A DNA stretch of 64,000 nucleotides from Arthrobacter sp. MN05-02 (GTDB lineage: Bacteria > Actinomycetota > Actinomycetes > Actinomycetales > Micrococcaceae). Position 1 is the first letter of the stretch. The number at the start of each line of letters is the position of its first letter. Below are positions 45,158 through 55,383 of this stretch, piece after piece. Made by a program: the position numbers and the translations under genes. The notes under the pieces are model-generated. The model saw only the letters and a list, made by a program, of their open reading frames with translations. It was not told the origin of the DNA and did no database searches. The stretch spans positions 2,666,001 to 2,730,000 of the forward strand of contig AP018697.1 of assembly GCA_004001285.1 (NCBI GenBank), in the 5' to 3' direction.

Positions 45158-46125
45158 TGGCCGCGACCACGAAGAACGCCACCGCCGGAGAGACCCAGGG
45201 CAGCAGCGCGACGGTCATCGCGGCCGGGACGCTCTGCTGGCGCATCGAGAAGAGCCAGCTCCAGGTCCTGATCATCCACCGTCCCCGGTACAAGGACTGG
45301 TCCTGGCCGAAGGGCAAGCTCGATCCGGGCGAGACGACGCCGGAGTGCGCCGTCCGGGAGACCTTCGAGGAGGTTGGCCTGAGCGTCAAGCTCGGCATCC
45401 CGCTGGCGACGATCAGCTACCCGGTGTCCTCCGGCGAGAAGGTGGTGCACTACTGGGCCGCGAAGACCGAACGGCTGACCCCCGAACCGGACGGCAAGGA
45501 GGTGGACCGCGTCCAGTGGGTGTCGCCCGAGAAGGCACGCGACATGCTGACCAGTGCCTCCGACATCGAACCCCTCGACGCCCTCATCGCCGCCCATGAC
45601 GCGAAGGACCTGCAGACATGGCCGCTGATCGTGGTGCGGCACGCCAAGGCCAAACCGCGGTCCTCGTGGAGCAGGGCCGAGGGTGACCGTCCCCTCGCCG
45701 CCACGGGACGGCGCCAGGCGATCGCGGTCAGCCGACTCCTGCAGGCATGGAACCCCGAACGCGTGGTCAGCAGCCCCTGGGTGCGCTGCGTCCAGACCAT
45801 CTCCCCCTACGTGAACCAGCGCAGTGCGAAGCTCAAGCTCGTGGACGCCATGACCGAGCACGATGCCGCACGCAGGCCGGGACGTGCCAGGAACGCCGTG
45901 GAGAGGGTCATCGACAAGCGCCGCCCCGTCGCCCTGTGCACGCACCGTCCGGTGCTTCCGCTCGTGTTCTCCGTGCTGGGCAACCACATGACGAGCTCGC
46001 TGCGAGCGCTGCTTCCCACCGAGGACCCGTACCTCGCACCCGGCGAAGCCGTGGTCTGTCAGGTCAGCACCATCAACCAGGGTCGGATCGTCTCCGTCGA
46101 GCAGTTCCGCGCCTACGACGACTGA
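45157..46125 (+). CDS. mutT1: Nudix hydrolase fused to a histidine phosphatase, MutT1-like
   Basis: The 322-residue protein is a fusion. Residues of about 18-150 are a Nudix domain (GKLDPGETTPECAVRETFEEVG matches the Nudix box GX5EX7REUXEEXGU). Residues of about 155-322 are a histidine phosphatase with LIVVRHAKAKPR and the second catalytic His in ALCTHRPVLP. The mycobacterial MutT1 has the same layout and converts 8-oxo-dGTP to products that can no longer be incorporated; it may also act on diadenosine polyphosphates. The overlap with ppk1 suggests co-translation. Confidence 0.88.
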   Translation: MAATTKNATAGETQGSSATVIAAGTLCWRIEKSQLQVLIIHRPRYKDWSWPKGKLDPGETTPECAVRETFEEVGLSVKLGIPLATISYPVSSGEKVVHYWAAKTERLTPEPDGKEVDRVQWVSPEKARDMLTSASDIEPLDALIAAHDAKDLQTWPLIVVRHAKAKPRSSWSRAEGDRPLAATGRRQAIAVSRLLQAWNPERVVSSPWVRCVQTISPYVNQRSAKLKLVDAMTEHDAARRPGRARNAVERVIDKRRPVALCTHRPVLPLVFSVLGNHMTSSLRALLPTEDPYLAPGEAVVCQVSTINQGRIVSVEQFRAYDD

Positions 46126-46182
46126 GAGGCAGGGCCGACGGCGGTGGTCAGTCGGCGCAGTTTCACCGCCGGTGCTGCCGCC

Positions 46183-46215
46183 GTTCATGCCGCGTTCACC
46201 CCCGCTGCCTAGTGT
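46183..46215 (+). promoter_or_regulatory. PHO-box-like tandem repeat with a -10, upstream of the 79-residue ORF
   Basis: Two 11-bp units stand directly in tandem: GTTCATGCCGC (46183-46193) and GTTCACCCCCG (46194-46204). This is the PhoP-box layout known from Streptomyces (11-bp repeats with GTTCA). A TAGTGT -10 follows at 46210-46215. A third weaker unit, TTTCACCGCCG, is upstream. Confidence 0.6.
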
Positions 46216-46259
46216 CGGATGCTCATGCAGGGACCACCATCAAGGACGGGAACACAGCA

Positions 46260-46499
46260 ATGGCCGATGTGAAGGGCCTCGTACGGGGGCTCGCGCCGCA
46301 CGAGATCGAGGAGATCCACAGCATCGGACCTGCTGGGCCGCTGACACCGAAGCTCCTGCACGCGATCGACCGTGCGGCCGGAGGACCTGGCGAGGGCCGC
46401 GGCTACTACGTGTACGACACGCCCGCCGACAGGGACCGCCCCCGGGTTTTCGTGCTGCGCGAAGACGTCTGCGCCGAACTGTTCGGCGTCCACCACTAG
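46260..46499 (+). CDS. Small hypothetical protein behind the PHO-box-like promoter
   Basis: The 79-residue soluble protein starts MADVKGLVRGLAPHEIEEIH and is otherwise without a motif I know; the second half has GRGYYVYDTPADRDRPRVFV. It follows the mutT1-like gene after a 134-nt gap and is preceded by a PHO-box-like repeat and a -10. It may be phosphate-regulated. Confidence 0.5.
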   Translation: MADVKGLVRGLAPHEIEEIHSIGPAGPLTPKLLHAIDRAAGGPGEGRGYYVYDTPADRDRPRVFVLREDVCAELFGVHH

Positions 46500-46557
46500 G
46501 TACGGCCCGGGCGCGGCACGCCGTACGGTCGTGCGCCCTCTCGGGGAAGATAGCGGG

Positions 46558-47370
46558 ATGGACTCCTTGCAACGAGCAGCAGGCGCGGTGAACGTACCGG
46601 CCGGACCAGGAGCGGGCGTCCTGCTCCGGCTGCACGTCACCGGGCCCCAGGGCGCCGGCAGGGGATCCGTGCTGCCTCCGGTCTCCGCCATGTCGCTCGT
46701 CCTCGATGCCGTCGAACTGGCTCGCGCCGCGCGCCTGGTCGACCCCGCCCTCTCCAGGTCCTTCATCGCCGGACGGTTCCTGCTGCGCGCGCTGGCCGCC
46801 GAGCTGCTCGGCGTCCGGGCCGGCCGCCTCACGTCCAACTTCACGTGCCCGCGGTGTGTCCGGGACGACGCATCCGATCACGGCCGACCGGCGTACAGGC
46901 TCGACGGCGAAGCCCTGCCCGTGGCGCTCAGCCTCTCGCGCGCCGGCCTAGCCGTCCTGCTCGCCGCCTTGGACCTGCGTGGCGGCGGAACGGGCACAGG
47001 GATCGGCGTCGACCTCGAGCGCGTCGTGGATGCGGGGTTCGACGGGTTCGACGACGTCGCGCTCACGACCCAGGAGCGGTCCCTCGTCCAGCGGCTGCCT
47101 ACAGCGCACCAGGCGTCTGCACGGGCACGCCTCTGGACGCGCAAGGAAGCACTGGTCAAGGCCCGGGGGACGGGATTCGCCGACCGGGGTCCGGACGAGG
47201 TGGAAACCTCGGCGGACGGAAGGATCACGGACGTCCCGCAAGTCGACGGCGTGGTGCTCGGTACCCTGGGGCTCGTGGCCGCCGTCGCCGTCGTGCCGGC
47301 ACCTGCAGGTTACCCGCGGGAGACGTGCCGGATCGCTGCACCCCCGAGCGGTGACGACCGCTGGCGCTGA
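46558..47370 (+). CDS. 4'-phosphopantetheinyl transferase, Sfp type
   Basis: The 270-residue protein has the two PPTase motifs: GIGVDLERV (148-156, metal-binding Asp and Glu) and WTRKEALVKA (193-202). Sfp-type enzymes move phosphopantetheine from CoA to carrier domains. The obvious substrate here is the carrier domain of the NRPS-like protein whose gene ends 1.4 kb away at 48743. CPRC (97-100) is unusual for the family. ATG 46558 is chosen by the domain start. Confidence 0.85.
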   Translation: MDSLQRAAGAVNVPAGPGAGVLLRLHVTGPQGAGRGSVLPPVSAMSLVLDAVELARAARLVDPALSRSFIAGRFLLRALAAELLGVRAGRLTSNFTCPRCVRDDASDHGRPAYRLDGEALPVALSLSRAGLAVLLAALDLRGGGTGTGIGVDLERVVDAGFDGFDDVALTTQERSLVQRLPTAHQASARARLWTRKEALVKARGTGFADRGPDEVETSADGRITDVPQVDGVVLGTLGLVAAVAVVPAPAGYPRETCRIAAPPSGDDRWR

Positions 47371-47385
47371 CGTGCCCCCGGCCCG

Positions 47386-48753
47386 TCACAGGGCGGGGAG
47401 GTCTTCCGCGAACAGCCAGGGTGACAGCAGCGCTTCGACGCCGATGCCGTCCAGTACCCGGGCGGCGAGCGCCATGAAGTCCGGCGTGGTCACGGAGCCG
47501 AACCGGTACTCCCCCGACCATGCGCGCAGGAGCCCGAAGAAGGCGTCGTCGCCGGTGGCCTTCCTCAGCGCATGCAGTGCCAGGGCACCGCGCTTGTAGA
47601 CGCGGTCGTCGAACATGTCCTGCGGCCCCGGATCCCCGATGGCGAGATCCTGCGGTTCCCGCGCGAGGCGCTCGTGCGTGGACCGCGCGTGCGCATCGGC
47701 CGTCGTCGCACCGCTCGCCTCGGACCAGAGCCACTCGGCGTAGCAGGCGAAGCCCTCGTGCAGCCAGATGTCCTGCCAGCGGGCCGTGGTGACCGCGTTG
47801 CCGAACCACTGGTGCGCCAGCTCGTGCGCGATGAGCCGCTGCGCCTCCCAGCCCTGGTCGAGGTGGTTGCGGCCGATGATGGAGAGCGTCTGCGCCTCGA
47901 GCGGGATCTCCAGCTCGTCGTCCGTGACCACCACCAGGTACTGCGGGAACGGGTAGGGGCCGAAGTGCTCCTCGAAGGCTGCCATCATCTCGTGATGTCG
48001 ACCGAGGGCGATCTTCGCCGCAGGTGCGAGGGCCGCCGGCACGGCCGCGTACTGCGGTACGGGGCGTCCGGGCTGGCGCGCGGCGGCATGCCCGGGCAGG
48101 CCGACGGCGGGCTGTGCGGGGTCGTTCAGTGCCACGAGGTCGTAACGTCCGATCTGCACGGTCGCGAGGTAGGTGGCCATCGGCTCGGCCTGCTCGTACA
48201 CCCAGGTGGTCCGGCTGGATTTGGCGATGCGCGAGACCAGGACCCCGTTGCAGACGGCGCGGTAGCCGGCGTCGGTGGTCACGGTGAAGCGGTAGGCCGC
48301 CTTCTGCGAGGGATGGTCGTTGCAGGGGAACCAGGACGGCGCTCCCGTGGGCTGTCCCGCGACGAGGACGCCGTCGGTCAGTTCCTCCCAGCCGACCTCG
48401 CCCCAGGTGCCGGAGATGGGTGCGGGGCTCCCCTCGTACCGGATGTCGAGGCGCAGCTCGGCGTCGTCGGGCACGGGGTCGCGGAGGGTCACCACGAGCT
48501 TGCCCGCGCGGTCCTTGAACGAGCGCACGCGCACCGTGTCGGAGGTGACCTTCGTGGTCCGCAGGCCGCACAGGTCCAGCTCGAGCTGGTGCAGCTCGCG
48601 GTGCGCCGTCATCGTGAGGACCGCGCGCCCCGAAAGGCGGTTGCTGGCGAGCTTGTAGTCGAGCGTGAGGTCGTAGTGCTGGACGCGGTAGGCGGTGCTG
48701 CCGTTGGCCGGGGTGTAGGGATCGGGCGCCGAACCGGTGGGGCTACTGCTCAC
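47386..48753 (-). CDS. M1-family zinc metallopeptidase (short form)
   Basis: The 455-residue protein has the M1 zinc site HELAHQWFGN (His310, His314, catalytic Glu311) and the third ligand Glu333 in WLHEGFACY. The canonical GAMEN is replaced by EIPLEAQTLS. It is about half as long as PepN because the C-terminal domain is absent; such short M1 enzymes are common in actinobacteria and probably act as aminopeptidases. The start overlaps the NRPS-like gene's stop by 11 nt, so the two are likely one operon. Confidence 0.87.
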   Translation of the reverse strand: MSSSPTGSAPDPYTPANGSTAYRVQHYDLTLDYKLASNRLSGRAVLTMTAHRELHQLELDLCGLRTTKVTSDTVRVRSFKDRAGKLVVTLRDPVPDDAELRLDIRYEGSPAPISGTWGEVGWEELTDGVLVAGQPTGAPSWFPCNDHPSQKAAYRFTVTTDAGYRAVCNGVLVSRIAKSSRTTWVYEQAEPMATYLATVQIGRYDLVALNDPAQPAVGLPGHAAARQPGRPVPQYAAVPAALAPAAKIALGRHHEMMAAFEEHFGPYPFPQYLVVVTDDELEIPLEAQTLSIIGRNHLDQGWEAQRLIAHELAHQWFGNAVTTARWQDIWLHEGFACYAEWLWSEASGATTADAHARSTHERLAREPQDLAIGDPGPQDMFDDRVYKRGALALHALRKATGDDAFFGLLRAWSGEYRFGSVTTPDFMALAARVLDGIGVEALLSPWLFAEDLPAL

Positions 48754-51700
48754 GCATCGGCCCCGGCCCGGCCCACGAGCTGACCGGGTTCCCCATCCAG
48801 TAGGTGCCGGCGGGTACGGTCTCGCCCCGCATCACGAGCGACGCCGGGCCCACGGTGGCGCCGGAGGCGATGGCCGCAGCGGGCAGGATCACGCTGTGCG
48901 GCCCGAGTGTTGCGCCTGCGGCGAGCTCGACGGTGTCCATGCTCATGATCCTGTCATGGAAGAGATGGGTCTGCACCACGCAGCCACGGTTGACGGTGGA
49001 GCCGTCGCCGAGCGTCACGAGGTCCGCCTCCGGCAGCCAGTAGCTCTCGCACCAGACGCCGCGCCCGATCCTCGAGCCGAGCGCCCGCAGCCACCAGACC
49101 AGCGCCGGGGTGCCGCTGGCCGCTCGGGCGAACCAGGGCGCGCTCACGCTCTCGATGAAGGTGTCCACCACCTCGTTGCGCCAGATGAACGAACTCCAGA
49201 GGGGGTGCTCCCCCGCGCGGATGCGACCCACGAGCAGCCACTTGGCGAGGACAGCGCTGCCCGCGGCGACGGCCCCGAGGGCCATGAACACCACGCCGCT
49301 GAGGAGCGCTGCGACCGCATGACCGGCCCACAGGGCCAGTGCGTCGAAGATCACCAGCGCGCCCGCCGCGATCATCACGGTGAGGATGACCGGCACCACC
49401 CGGCACAGTTCCCAGAAGGCACGAGCGGCCTTCAGCCGCCGCGGGGGTTGGAAGGTGCGGCTCCGGTCGCCCGTCACCGCGAGGCGGCGCAGGCGCGACG
49501 GCGGGCTGCCCAGCCAGGAGCTGCCGGCCTTGGCCTTCGCCGGCGTGGCCGAGAGTACGGCGACGAGCGAGTTCTTGGGTACCCGACGTCCGGCGGAGGT
49601 CATGCCCGAGTTGCCCAGGAACGCGCGCCGGCCGATCTTCGCGGGAGCGATCCTGAGGTAGCCACCGCCGAGTTCGTAGGAGGCCACCATGGTGTCGTCC
49701 GCGAGGAAGGCGCCCTCGGCGATGGTGGTCATCTTCGGGATCAGCAGCAGCACCGTGGAGGCCTCGACGTTCCGGCCGACGCGCGCCCCGAGCAGCCGGA
49801 GCCACACCGGGGTGAAGAGGCTGGCGTAGAGGGGGAAGAGCAGGTCCCGTGCCACGTCGAGGGTGCGTTCGGTCGCCCAGATCTGCCAACCGATGCGGCT
49901 GCGCGCGGGGTAGTACCCCTCGCGCAGGCCCACGCCGAGCAACCGCACGGTCACGAGGACGAGGAGCGCGTTGACCAGCAGCCAGAGGACCGCGGCGAGC
50001 GCGACGGGACCGACGAGCGTCGGCCACGCGGCGGAGAGCGACGGAGCACCGCGGAGGGCGGCCACCACGGGCAGGGATGCGACGACGGCCGAGATGAAGG
50101 GGATCAGGGCCAGGGCACCCGAGGCTCCTGCGAAGGCCAAAAAGGCCGACCGTGCGTGCAGCGGCGAGCGCGATGGCGGAGCGTCCGGCCAGTCCTGCTT
50201 GGCCCGACCCGCCCGGGTGGCGGGCGAACCGGAGAACAGCTGACCGGCCTTGACCGCGCCCTGCACCGCGGAGCCGGGCGCCACCTCGGCCCCGGCGCCG
50301 ATCCTCGTCCCCGGCATGAGGGTGCTGCGTGCACCGACCACCGCGCCTGCTCCGACGTCGATGGCTCCGATGTGCACGTGGTCGCCGTCGATCCACCACC
50401 CGGAGAGGTCGACCTCCCTCCGGCTCCACGGAAGCTCCTGCCCCGAGCGTGAGGAGACCCGTCACGGGCGGCACGGAGTGGAGGTCGACGTCGGGACCGA
50501 TCCGCGCACCGAGGGCCCGCGCATACACGGGCACCCAGGGGGCGCTCGCGAGGCCCACGGCGCCGACGCTGTCCGAGATCTGCTCCGCGAGCCAGAGGCG
50601 CAGGTGCACCTTCCTCGAGCGCGGGTAGACGCCCGGCCGGACGTCGCGGAGCAGGATCCGGGCGGCGGCGACGGACAGTGCCATGCGGCCGAACGGGCTG
50701 ACGAAGACGAGCCAGGATGCGGCGACCCAGGCCCACGGCAGCGTCGGAGCCGCGGTGAGGACGTCCAGGCCGGCCAGGAGGTTCGTGGCGATCATGGCGT
50801 AGGTGAGCCAGCGCATGCCTGCGAGGAACTGGAGCGGGATCCCCATGGCGGTCTGGAAGACCTGCGACTTCGCGGCGGTACGGCGCACGGAGCGGATCGG
50901 GGCGGCGGGTTGCTCGCCGCCGTCGCCCGTGCTCGCCGCGAAGGCCGCGAGCGCGCCGAGCCGCGGATGCGCGTAGATGTCCGCGACGGTGATCACGGGG
51001 TAGCGCGCACGGATCAGGGACACCAGCCGGGCGGCTGCGAGGGATCCGCCCCCGTGCAGGAAGAAGTCGGCGTCCTCGTCGGCCGGGACGGTGCCGAGGA
51101 CGGCCGCCCACTGGTCGGCGATCCACTGCACGCGCGGGTCGAGGTCCTCGAGCGCCGTCGCGTCACCGGCTTCCCCCATGCCGGTCAGGGGCCAGGGCAG
51201 GGCGTTCCGGTCCACCTTGCCGCTGGTCTTGGTGGGCAGTGCGTCGGTAACGGTCAGGAGGGGGACGAGGGCCGCGGGGAGCTGTTCGGCCAGCAGGGCA
51301 CGGAGGACCGGCAGATCGGGTGTGCCGGCAGCCGCGACGAGGTATCCGAGGAGCAGCTGGTTGCCCGACGGCGTGGTCCGGACGGCGGCCGCCGCACCAG
51401 CGATCCCGGGAAGGCCCTGCAGTGCGGCGTCGACCTCGCCGAGCTCGATGCGCCGTCCGCCGAGCTTGACCTGGTCGTCCGCCCGACCGATGAAGACGAG
51501 GCCGGCAGCCTCGAGCCTCACGAGGTCGCCCGAGCGGTACGCGCGGTCCCAGCCGAGTGTCGGCATGGGCGCGTACTTCTCGGCATCCTTCGCGGGGTCG
51601 AGGTACCGGGCGAGGCCCACTCCCCCGATGATCAGTTCGCCCACGGCTCCTTCCGCTACGGGAACGCCGGATTCGTCCACGACGGCGAGGTCCCAGCCAT

Positions 51701-52672
51701 CGAGCGGGAGGCCGATCCGAACGGGGCCGTCACCCCCGAGGCGGGCGGCGCAGGCGACGACGGTCGCCTCGGTGGGACCGTAGGTGTTCCACACCTCGCG
51801 GTCGTGCACGGCGAGGCGCTGCGCGAGTTCCGGCGGGCAGGCCTCCCGCCGAAGATGAGGAGCCGCACGTTCTCGAGCGCGTCGGCGGGCCATAGGGCGG
51901 CGAGCGTCGGCACCGTGGAGACGACGGTGATGCCCCGGGCGATCAGCCAGGGGCCGAGGTCCACGCCGGTCCGCACGAGCGCGCGGGGCGCCGGAATGAG
52001 GCACGCGCCGTAGCGCCAGGCCAGCCACATTTCCTCGCACGAGGCATCGAACGCCACGGACAGGCCTGCCAGGACGCGGTCCGCGGGTCCGATCGGCTCC
52101 CGCTGCAGGAACAGTCGGGCCTCGGCGTCGACGAACGCCGCCGCTGAGCGGTGCGAGACGGCCACGCCCTTCGGCGTCCCGGTGGACCCGGAGGTGAAGA
52201 TGATCCATGCGTCGTCGTCGGGCGTGGGATCCCCGCCGACCCCCCGGGCAGTCCCGGCGGGGGTGACCACCAGACCTTGACCGACGACGACGGCGGCTCG
52301 GGACTCGGAGAAGACGACGTGCGCGCGCTCATCCGGGTCGTCGGCGTCGACCGGCACGTAGGCCGCGCCCGCGGTGAGCGCACCGAGGATCGCGATGTAG
52401 AGCTCGTTCGTACCCGAGGGCAGGCGGACGCCGACGGTATCACCGCGTCCCACTCCTGCTCGCCGCAGTGTTCCTGCGAACGCGTCCGCAGCGGTGACCA
52501 GCTCCGCGTAGCTGAGCGCGGAGGTGCCGTCGTCGAGTGCTGAGGCGCTCGGGTGCGTCTTCGCGGTGGCGTGCAGGATGTCGAGGAGGGTCCGGGGTGC
52601 CGGAGCCAGCCCGGACGCCTCGAATTGCGCCGGGTAGGGCGCTGCGGTGGTCTCGGGCGAGGGGATGGTCAC
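48743..52672 (-). CDS. Pls/PosA-type single-module NRPS-like synthetase (two frameshifts)
   Basis: After repair this is a 1309-residue protein. Residues of about 30-500 are an adenylation domain: IIFTSGSTGTPKG (157-169), Asp209 in VAFDAS (position of the amino-group ligand), NTYGPTEAT, YRSGDLVRL and PTKTSGKVDRN. A carrier domain follows (DADFFLHGGGSLAAARLVS). The rest has membrane segments and several hexapeptide-repeat (LbH) stretches like LTLGAGASVEP. This layout is the Pls/PosA family that includes epsilon-poly-lysine synthetase. Breaks: one base short at C3 51845-51847, one extra at C3 50416-50418; they cancel in length (3930 nt). Start GTG 52672. No condensation or thioesterase domain is seen. 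Confidence 0.82.
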
Positions 52673-52763
52673 GGGTGGATTCTTCCGGTGCAAAGTGAAC
52701 GGAAGGTGTCGTGGGGCGCCCGTCTGCTACCCGGCGAACTCTACCGGCGCCTTCCCCTCGCCG

Positions 52764-52778
52764 TAGACTGGCTGGGTG
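52764..52778 (+). promoter_or_regulatory. Candidate leaderless promoter of thyA
   Basis: TAGACT (52764-52769), then exactly 6 nt, then the GTG start (52776). No ribosome-binding site fits. The pattern equals that of mshD and crtE. No clear -35. Confidence 0.45.
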
Positions 52779-53603
52779 AGCACCCCCATCCCCACCCCCT
52801 ATGAGGACCTGCTGCGCGACGTCATGGCGAACGGCGCGGCGAAGAGCGACAGGACGGGCACCGGCACACGCAGCGTCTTCGGCCGGCAGCTGCGCTTCGA
52901 CCTCGGCGAGTCCTTCCCGCTCATCACCACCAAGCGCGTGCACTTCAAGTCCGTGGCACTCGAACTGCTCTGGTTCCTGCGCGGTGATTCGAACGTCCGC
53001 TGGCTCCAGGAACGCGGCGTCTCGATCTGGAACGAGTGGGCGGACGACGACGGCGAGCTGGGACCGGTCTACGGCGTCCAGTGGCGCTCGTGGCCCACCC
53101 CGGACGGTGGACACATCGACCAGATCGCCCAGGTCGTCGAGGCCCTGAAGACCAACCCGGATTCCCGCCGCCACCTCGTGTCCGCGTGGAACGTCGCCGA
53201 GATCGCCGACATGGCGCTGCCGCCGTGCCATGTGTTCTTCCAGTTCTACGTGAGCCCCGGCACGGACGGCGGCCCCGGAAGACTCTCCTGCCAGCTGTAC
53301 CAGCGCTCCGCCGACACCTTCCTCGGCGTGCCCTTCAACATCGCCTCCTACGCGCTGCTCACCCTGATGGTGGCGCAGCAGACCGGCCTCGAGCCCGGCG
53401 AGTTCATCTGGACCGGAGGTGACGTCCACGTGTACGACAACCACGTGGAGCAGGTCGCCGAGCAGCTGTCCCGGGAGCCCTACCCGTACCCGCGGATCGA
53501 GCTGAAGCGCAGGCCGGCCAGCATCTTCGACTACACCCTGGAGGACTTCGACGTGGTCGGCTACCAGCACCACCCCACCATCAAGGCCCCGGTGGCGGTA
53601 TGA
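52776..53603 (+). CDS. thyA: Thymidylate synthase
   Basis: The 275-residue ThyA has [14 protein letters not shown] at the start, the catalytic Cys in [10 protein letters not shown], the [17 protein letters not shown] phosphate-binding region and the end [13 protein letters not shown]. It methylates dUMP with methylene-THF, giving dihydrofolate that DHFR (next gene) recycles. GTG 52776 is the likely start. Its stop overlaps the folA ATG (ATGA). Confidence 0.96.
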   Translation: MSTPIPTPYEDLLRDVMANGAAKSDRTGTGTRSVFGRQLRFDLGESFPLITTKRVHFKSVALELLWFLRGDSNVRWLQERGVSIWNEWADDDGELGPVYGVQWRSWPTPDGGHIDQIAQVVEALKTNPDSRRHLVSAWNVAEIADMALPPCHVFFQFYVSPGTDGGPGRLSCQLYQRSADTFLGVPFNIASYALLTLMVAQQTGLEPGEFIWTGGDVHVYDNHVEQVAEQLSREPYPYPRIELKRRPASIFDYTLEDFDVVGYQHHPTIKAPVAV

Positions 53604-54163
53604 GCGGCACCCCCTCGCCGTCCACCCTCAGCGTGCGCGACGCCGTCGGGTCCCACCCCGTGATCGGCATGATCTGGGCGCAGACCGAGAACGGCGTGAT
53701 CGGCAGGGACGGCGGCATCCCCTGGCATGTGCCGGAGGACATGGCCCACTTCAAGGCCACCACCACGGGGCATCCTGTCATCATGGGCCGCCGCACGTGG
53801 GAGTCCTTCCCCGAGAAGTTCCGGCCCCTGCCGGACCGCACCAACATCGTCCTCTCCCACTCCGGCACGGACCTGCCGGGCGCCGTCGTCGTCGATTCGC
53901 TGGACGCCGCCCTCGAGGCCGCACAGGCCGCGCCGGGTGCCGAGGAGATCTGGATCATCGGCGGCGGGCGGGTCTACGCCGAGGCCTTGGACCGGGCGAA
54001 CGCCGCCCTCGTCACCGTCGTCGAGTCCACCGTCGAGGGTGACACCGTCGCTCCGGCCCTCGGTGCCGACTGGACCCTCGCGGCGCTGAGCCCCGAATCC
54101 GGTTGGTCCGAGTCCTCGGGCGGGACCCGGTACCGGATCAGCCTCTGGACGAAGCAGGGCTGA
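53600..54163 (+). CDS. folA: Dihydrofolate reductase
   Basis: The 187-residue DHFR has [30 protein letters not shown] with the substrate Asp/Glu position in VPEDM, then [15 protein letters not shown] and [14 protein letters not shown] for NADPH. The first 20 residues are an extra N-terminal stretch. The ATGA overlap with thyA and the shared folate cycle support one operon. No change at known trimethoprim-resistance sites was checked. Confidence 0.94.
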   Translation: MSGTPSPSTLSVRDAVGSHPVIGMIWAQTENGVIGRDGGIPWHVPEDMAHFKATTTGHPVIMGRRTWESFPEKFRPLPDRTNIVLSHSGTDLPGAVVVDSLDAALEAAQAAPGAEEIWIIGGGRVYAEALDRANAALVTVVESTVEGDTVAPALGADWTLAALSPESGWSESSGGTRYRISLWTKQG

Positions 54164-54230
54164 ACCCGCGGCCCGGCCGGCATCACGGAGGCGTCGGGTC
54201 ACAAAGCGCGTTCGGGAGGGCCTCCGCGGC

Positions 54231-54246
54231 TAAACTGGAGGGCATG
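54231..54246 (+). promoter_or_regulatory. Candidate promoter of asd
   Basis: TAAACT (54231-54236) lies 7 nt before the asd ATG, and the gap is GGAGGGC. The same bases could act as a ribosome-binding site for transcripts from folA or as the start of a leaderless mRNA. No -35 is clear. Confidence 0.35.
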
Positions 54247-55383
54247 ACTCCAGCACCCGACAGCCCAGCCCTGCCCTCCGTCGGATTCGTGGGCTGGCGC
54301 GGCATGGTGGGCTCGGTCCTCATGCAGCGGCTCCAGGACGAGGACGATTTCGCCCGCATCAACCCCGTGTTCTTCTCGACATCGGCCGCGGGCGGTGCCG
54401 CGCCGTCGTTCGCCGACGGCTCCGGCACCCTGCAGGACGCGTACGACGTCGAGACGCTCGCCAAACTGCCCATCATCGTGACGGCGCAGGGCGGCGACTA
54501 CACGTCCGAGGTCTACCCGAAGCTGCGCGACGCCGGGTGGTCGGGGCTCTGGCTCGACGCCGCGTCCACCCTGCGGATGGAGCAGGACAGCGTGATCGTC
54601 CTCGACCCCGTCAACCGGTCGGCCATCGACGCCGGGCTCGCGAACGGTGTCCGCGACTTCATCGGCGGCAACTGCACGGTCTCCTGCATGCTCATGGGGC
54701 TGGGCGGACTCTTCCGCAACGGCCTCGTGGAGTGGGGCACCTCGATGACGTACCAGGCGGCCTCCGGCGGCGGCGCCCGCCACATGCGCGAGCTCCTCAA
54801 CCAGTTCGGGGCCCTCCACGGCACCGTCGCCCTGAACCTGGACGATCCCGCCTCCGCGATCCTCGACATCGACCGGGCGATCCTCGCCAAGCAGCGGCAC
54901 CCGAGCCTCGAGGCCACGCAGTTCGGCGTGCCCCTGGCCGGATCTGTCATCCCTTGGATCGACAGCGACCTCGGGAACGGCCAGTCCAAGGAGGAGTGGA
55001 AGGCCGGAGCGGAGACGAACAAGATCCTCGGCACCGACACCCGCATCCCCTTCGACGGCCTGTGCGTCCGCGTGGGTGCCATGCGCTCGCACTCGCAGGC
55101 CCTCACCCTGAAGCTGACGCAGGACCTGCCCGTGAGCGAGATCGAGTCGATCATCGCTGCGGACAACGAGTGGGTGCGGGTCATTCCGAACACGAAGACG
55201 GACACCCTCGCGGGACTGACACCGGTCGCGGCGACGGGGTCGCTGGACATCCCCGTGGGCCGGATCCGCAAGCTGGAGATGGGCCCGGACTACATCAGCG
55301 CCTTCACGGTGGGCGACCAGCTGCTGTGGGGTGCGGCCGAGCCGCTGCGCCGGATGCTGATGATCGCCACCGGCAACCTCTAG
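54244..55383 (+). CDS. asd: Aspartate-semialdehyde dehydrogenase, E. coli type
   Basis: The 379-residue protein starts [16 protein letters not shown], and has the catalytic Cys144 in [16 protein letters not shown] and the [16 protein letters not shown] segment, the long form found in proteobacteria. The catalytic His lies in [10 protein letters not shown]. It makes the branch-point semialdehyde for lysine/diaminopimelate, methionine and threonine. Its stop (TAG, 55381-55383) shares the bases CTAG with the stop of the convergent PAS-ANTAR gene. The nearest-relative question is open. Confidence 0.92.
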   Translation: MTPAPDSPALPSVGFVGWRGMVGSVLMQRLQDEDDFARINPVFFSTSAAGGAAPSFADGSGTLQDAYDVETLAKLPIIVTAQGGDYTSEVYPKLRDAGWSGLWLDAASTLRMEQDSVIVLDPVNRSAIDAGLANGVRDFIGGNCTVSCMLMGLGGLFRNGLVEWGTSMTYQAASGGGARHMRELLNQFGALHGTVALNLDDPASAILDIDRAILAKQRHPSLEATQFGVPLAGSVIPWIDSDLGNGQSKEEWKAGAETNKILGTDTRIPFDGLCVRVGAMRSHSQALTLKLTQDLPVSEIESIIAADNEWVRVIPNTKTDTLAGLTPVAATGSLDIPVGRIRKLEMGPDYISAFTVGDQLLWGAAEPLRRMLMIATGNL

